From positions 8,825,738 to 8,889,737 of the forward strand of contig NZ_LR593886.1 in the NCBI RefSeq assembly GCF_901538265.1: a stretch of DNA of 64,000 nt. The letters are read 5' to 3'. Below, one piece after another: positions 63,489 to 64,000 of the stretch. The position numbers and the translations under genes are program-made. Under the pieces are notes generated by a model that was given only the letters and a program-made list of their open reading frames with translations, did no database searches and was not told the DNA's origin. This stretch comes from Gemmata massiliana (GTDB lineage: Bacteria; Planctomycetota; Planctomycetia; Gemmatales; Gemmataceae). Position 1 is the first letter of the stretch, and each line of letters begins with the position of its first letter.

Positions 63489-64000
63489 ATGCAACGCCCG
63501 TACTTCTTGCGACCACCAGTGTTCCATCCCCGCTGGCTACTATCGGCTGTCGCTGCGGTGCTGGTCGTGAGCTCCCTGCACGCCGCGCCACCCGCGTTCA
63601 ATGCCGCGGAAGCCCGGAAAAGTGTCGTGTACATCAAGCGTATCACTCCGGGCTTGGGACCGGCGGTGGGGTCTGGTTTTCTCGTCAGTCACGACGGCCT
63701 GATCTTCACCAACCGGCATGTGGCCCTACCGTCCGATGAGGGGATCAAGGGGTCGATCACCCTGGTCGGTGTTCCTTCCGTCAAAGATCCTGATGTACTC
63801 GACTACTTTCGAGCCGAAACCGTTTACACACCGGAGAAAAAGGAAAACCTGGACTTCGCGGTTCTCAAGATCGAAGCCCGCAAGGACGGGCCGAAGTTCC
63901 GGCCACTGCCGCTCTCCTACGACAAGCTCGACCTCGGGAGCGATGTGGCCGTTCTCGGATACCCATACGTCCAGGAGAATCAGCCCAACTTGTCGTTCAA
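63489..64000 (+). CDS. secreted trypsin-like serine protease (3' end outside window)
   Basis: From ATG 63489 with GGGGAG upstream; the frame stays open to the window edge. A signal peptide follows a positively charged start (MQRPYFLRPPVFHPRW, then LLSAVAAVLVVSSLHAAPPA). The HtrA/S1C-like protease domain starts with VVYIKRI and GSGFLVSHDGLIFTNRHVAL (catalytic His). DFAVLKIEARK carries the Asp, and the Ser lies beyond the edge. It probably acts in the periplasm or outside. It is 237 bases beyond the tape-measure-like gene and may lie outside the element. Confidence 0.85.
   Translation, partial: MQRPYFLRPPVFHPRWLLSAVAAVLVVSSLHAAPPAFNAAEARKSVVYIKRITPGLGPAVGSGFLVSHDGLIFTNRHVALPSDEGIKGSITLVGVPSVKDPDVLDYFRAETVYTPEKKENLDFAVLKIEARKDGPKFRPLPLSYDKLDLGSDVAVLGYPYVQENQPNLSF

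Overview
The window is high-GC DNA that looks like a large-genome planctomycete of the Gemmata group. The reasons are the codon bias, the ISAs1-type transposon, the many hybrid histidine kinases, the YflT/DUF892/DUF3072 stress proteins and the planctomycete-style accessory content. This is inference from content; there is no rRNA or marker gene to prove it.

Region 1 (1-8.9 kb) is a plasmid-type module: the end of a giant DNA methylase-helicase fusion, a hypothetical gene, a cluster of inverted repeats, parA, a small ParA-partner-like gene, a RepA-type initiator, and an origin-like segment with two DnaA-box-like 9-mers and four 16-bp iterons. The window is therefore either part of a (mega)plasmid or carries an integrated one.

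Region 2 (8.9-32 kb) is a stress, redox and envelope island. It holds a CheY-like regulator, a fatty-acid desaturase, a KatE-type catalase, Crp/Fnr and LuxR regulators, a YflT-domain protein, a CPA1-type antiporter, an alcohol/formaldehyde dehydrogenase operon, an LLM flavin oxidoreductase followed by treZ, a DUF421 protein, an MscS channel and a YihY protein. Several genes here are broken: a DUF892 ferritin-like gene has an in-frame amber codon, a GAF-REC gene has a frameshift, and a small gene near 17.2 kb is decayed.

Region 3 (32-43 kb, minus strand) holds a SAM methyltransferase, RecQ, a second treZ, and the four-gene ligase-associated DNA-repair cluster (exonuclease, ATP-dependent ligase, Lhr-type helicase, phosphoesterase), all joined by 4-base ATGA overlaps. 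Region 4 (43-52 kb) holds small stress or secreted proteins, a five-PAS hybrid kinase, a decayed isochorismatase gene, and a KaiC-like ATPase overlapping a second hybrid kinase.

Region 5 (52.7 to about 63.3 kb) is an integrated element. It opens with the 3' half of a tRNA-Lys (anticodon TTT) as an att site, followed by a tyrosine integrase. Next come a two-gene STAND NTPase/TPR operon with a small membrane protein, a winged-helix regulator, a 630-residue gene split by an ISAs1 insertion with a clean 10-bp target duplication, and a divergent tail-like trio: a small tube-like protein, a chaperone-like gene with a correctly phased -1 slippery heptamer, and a tape-measure-like protein. Two copies of a 24-bp palindrome and one perfect 54-bp palindrome mark its promoter regions. 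A secreted trypsin-like protease gene runs off the right edge.
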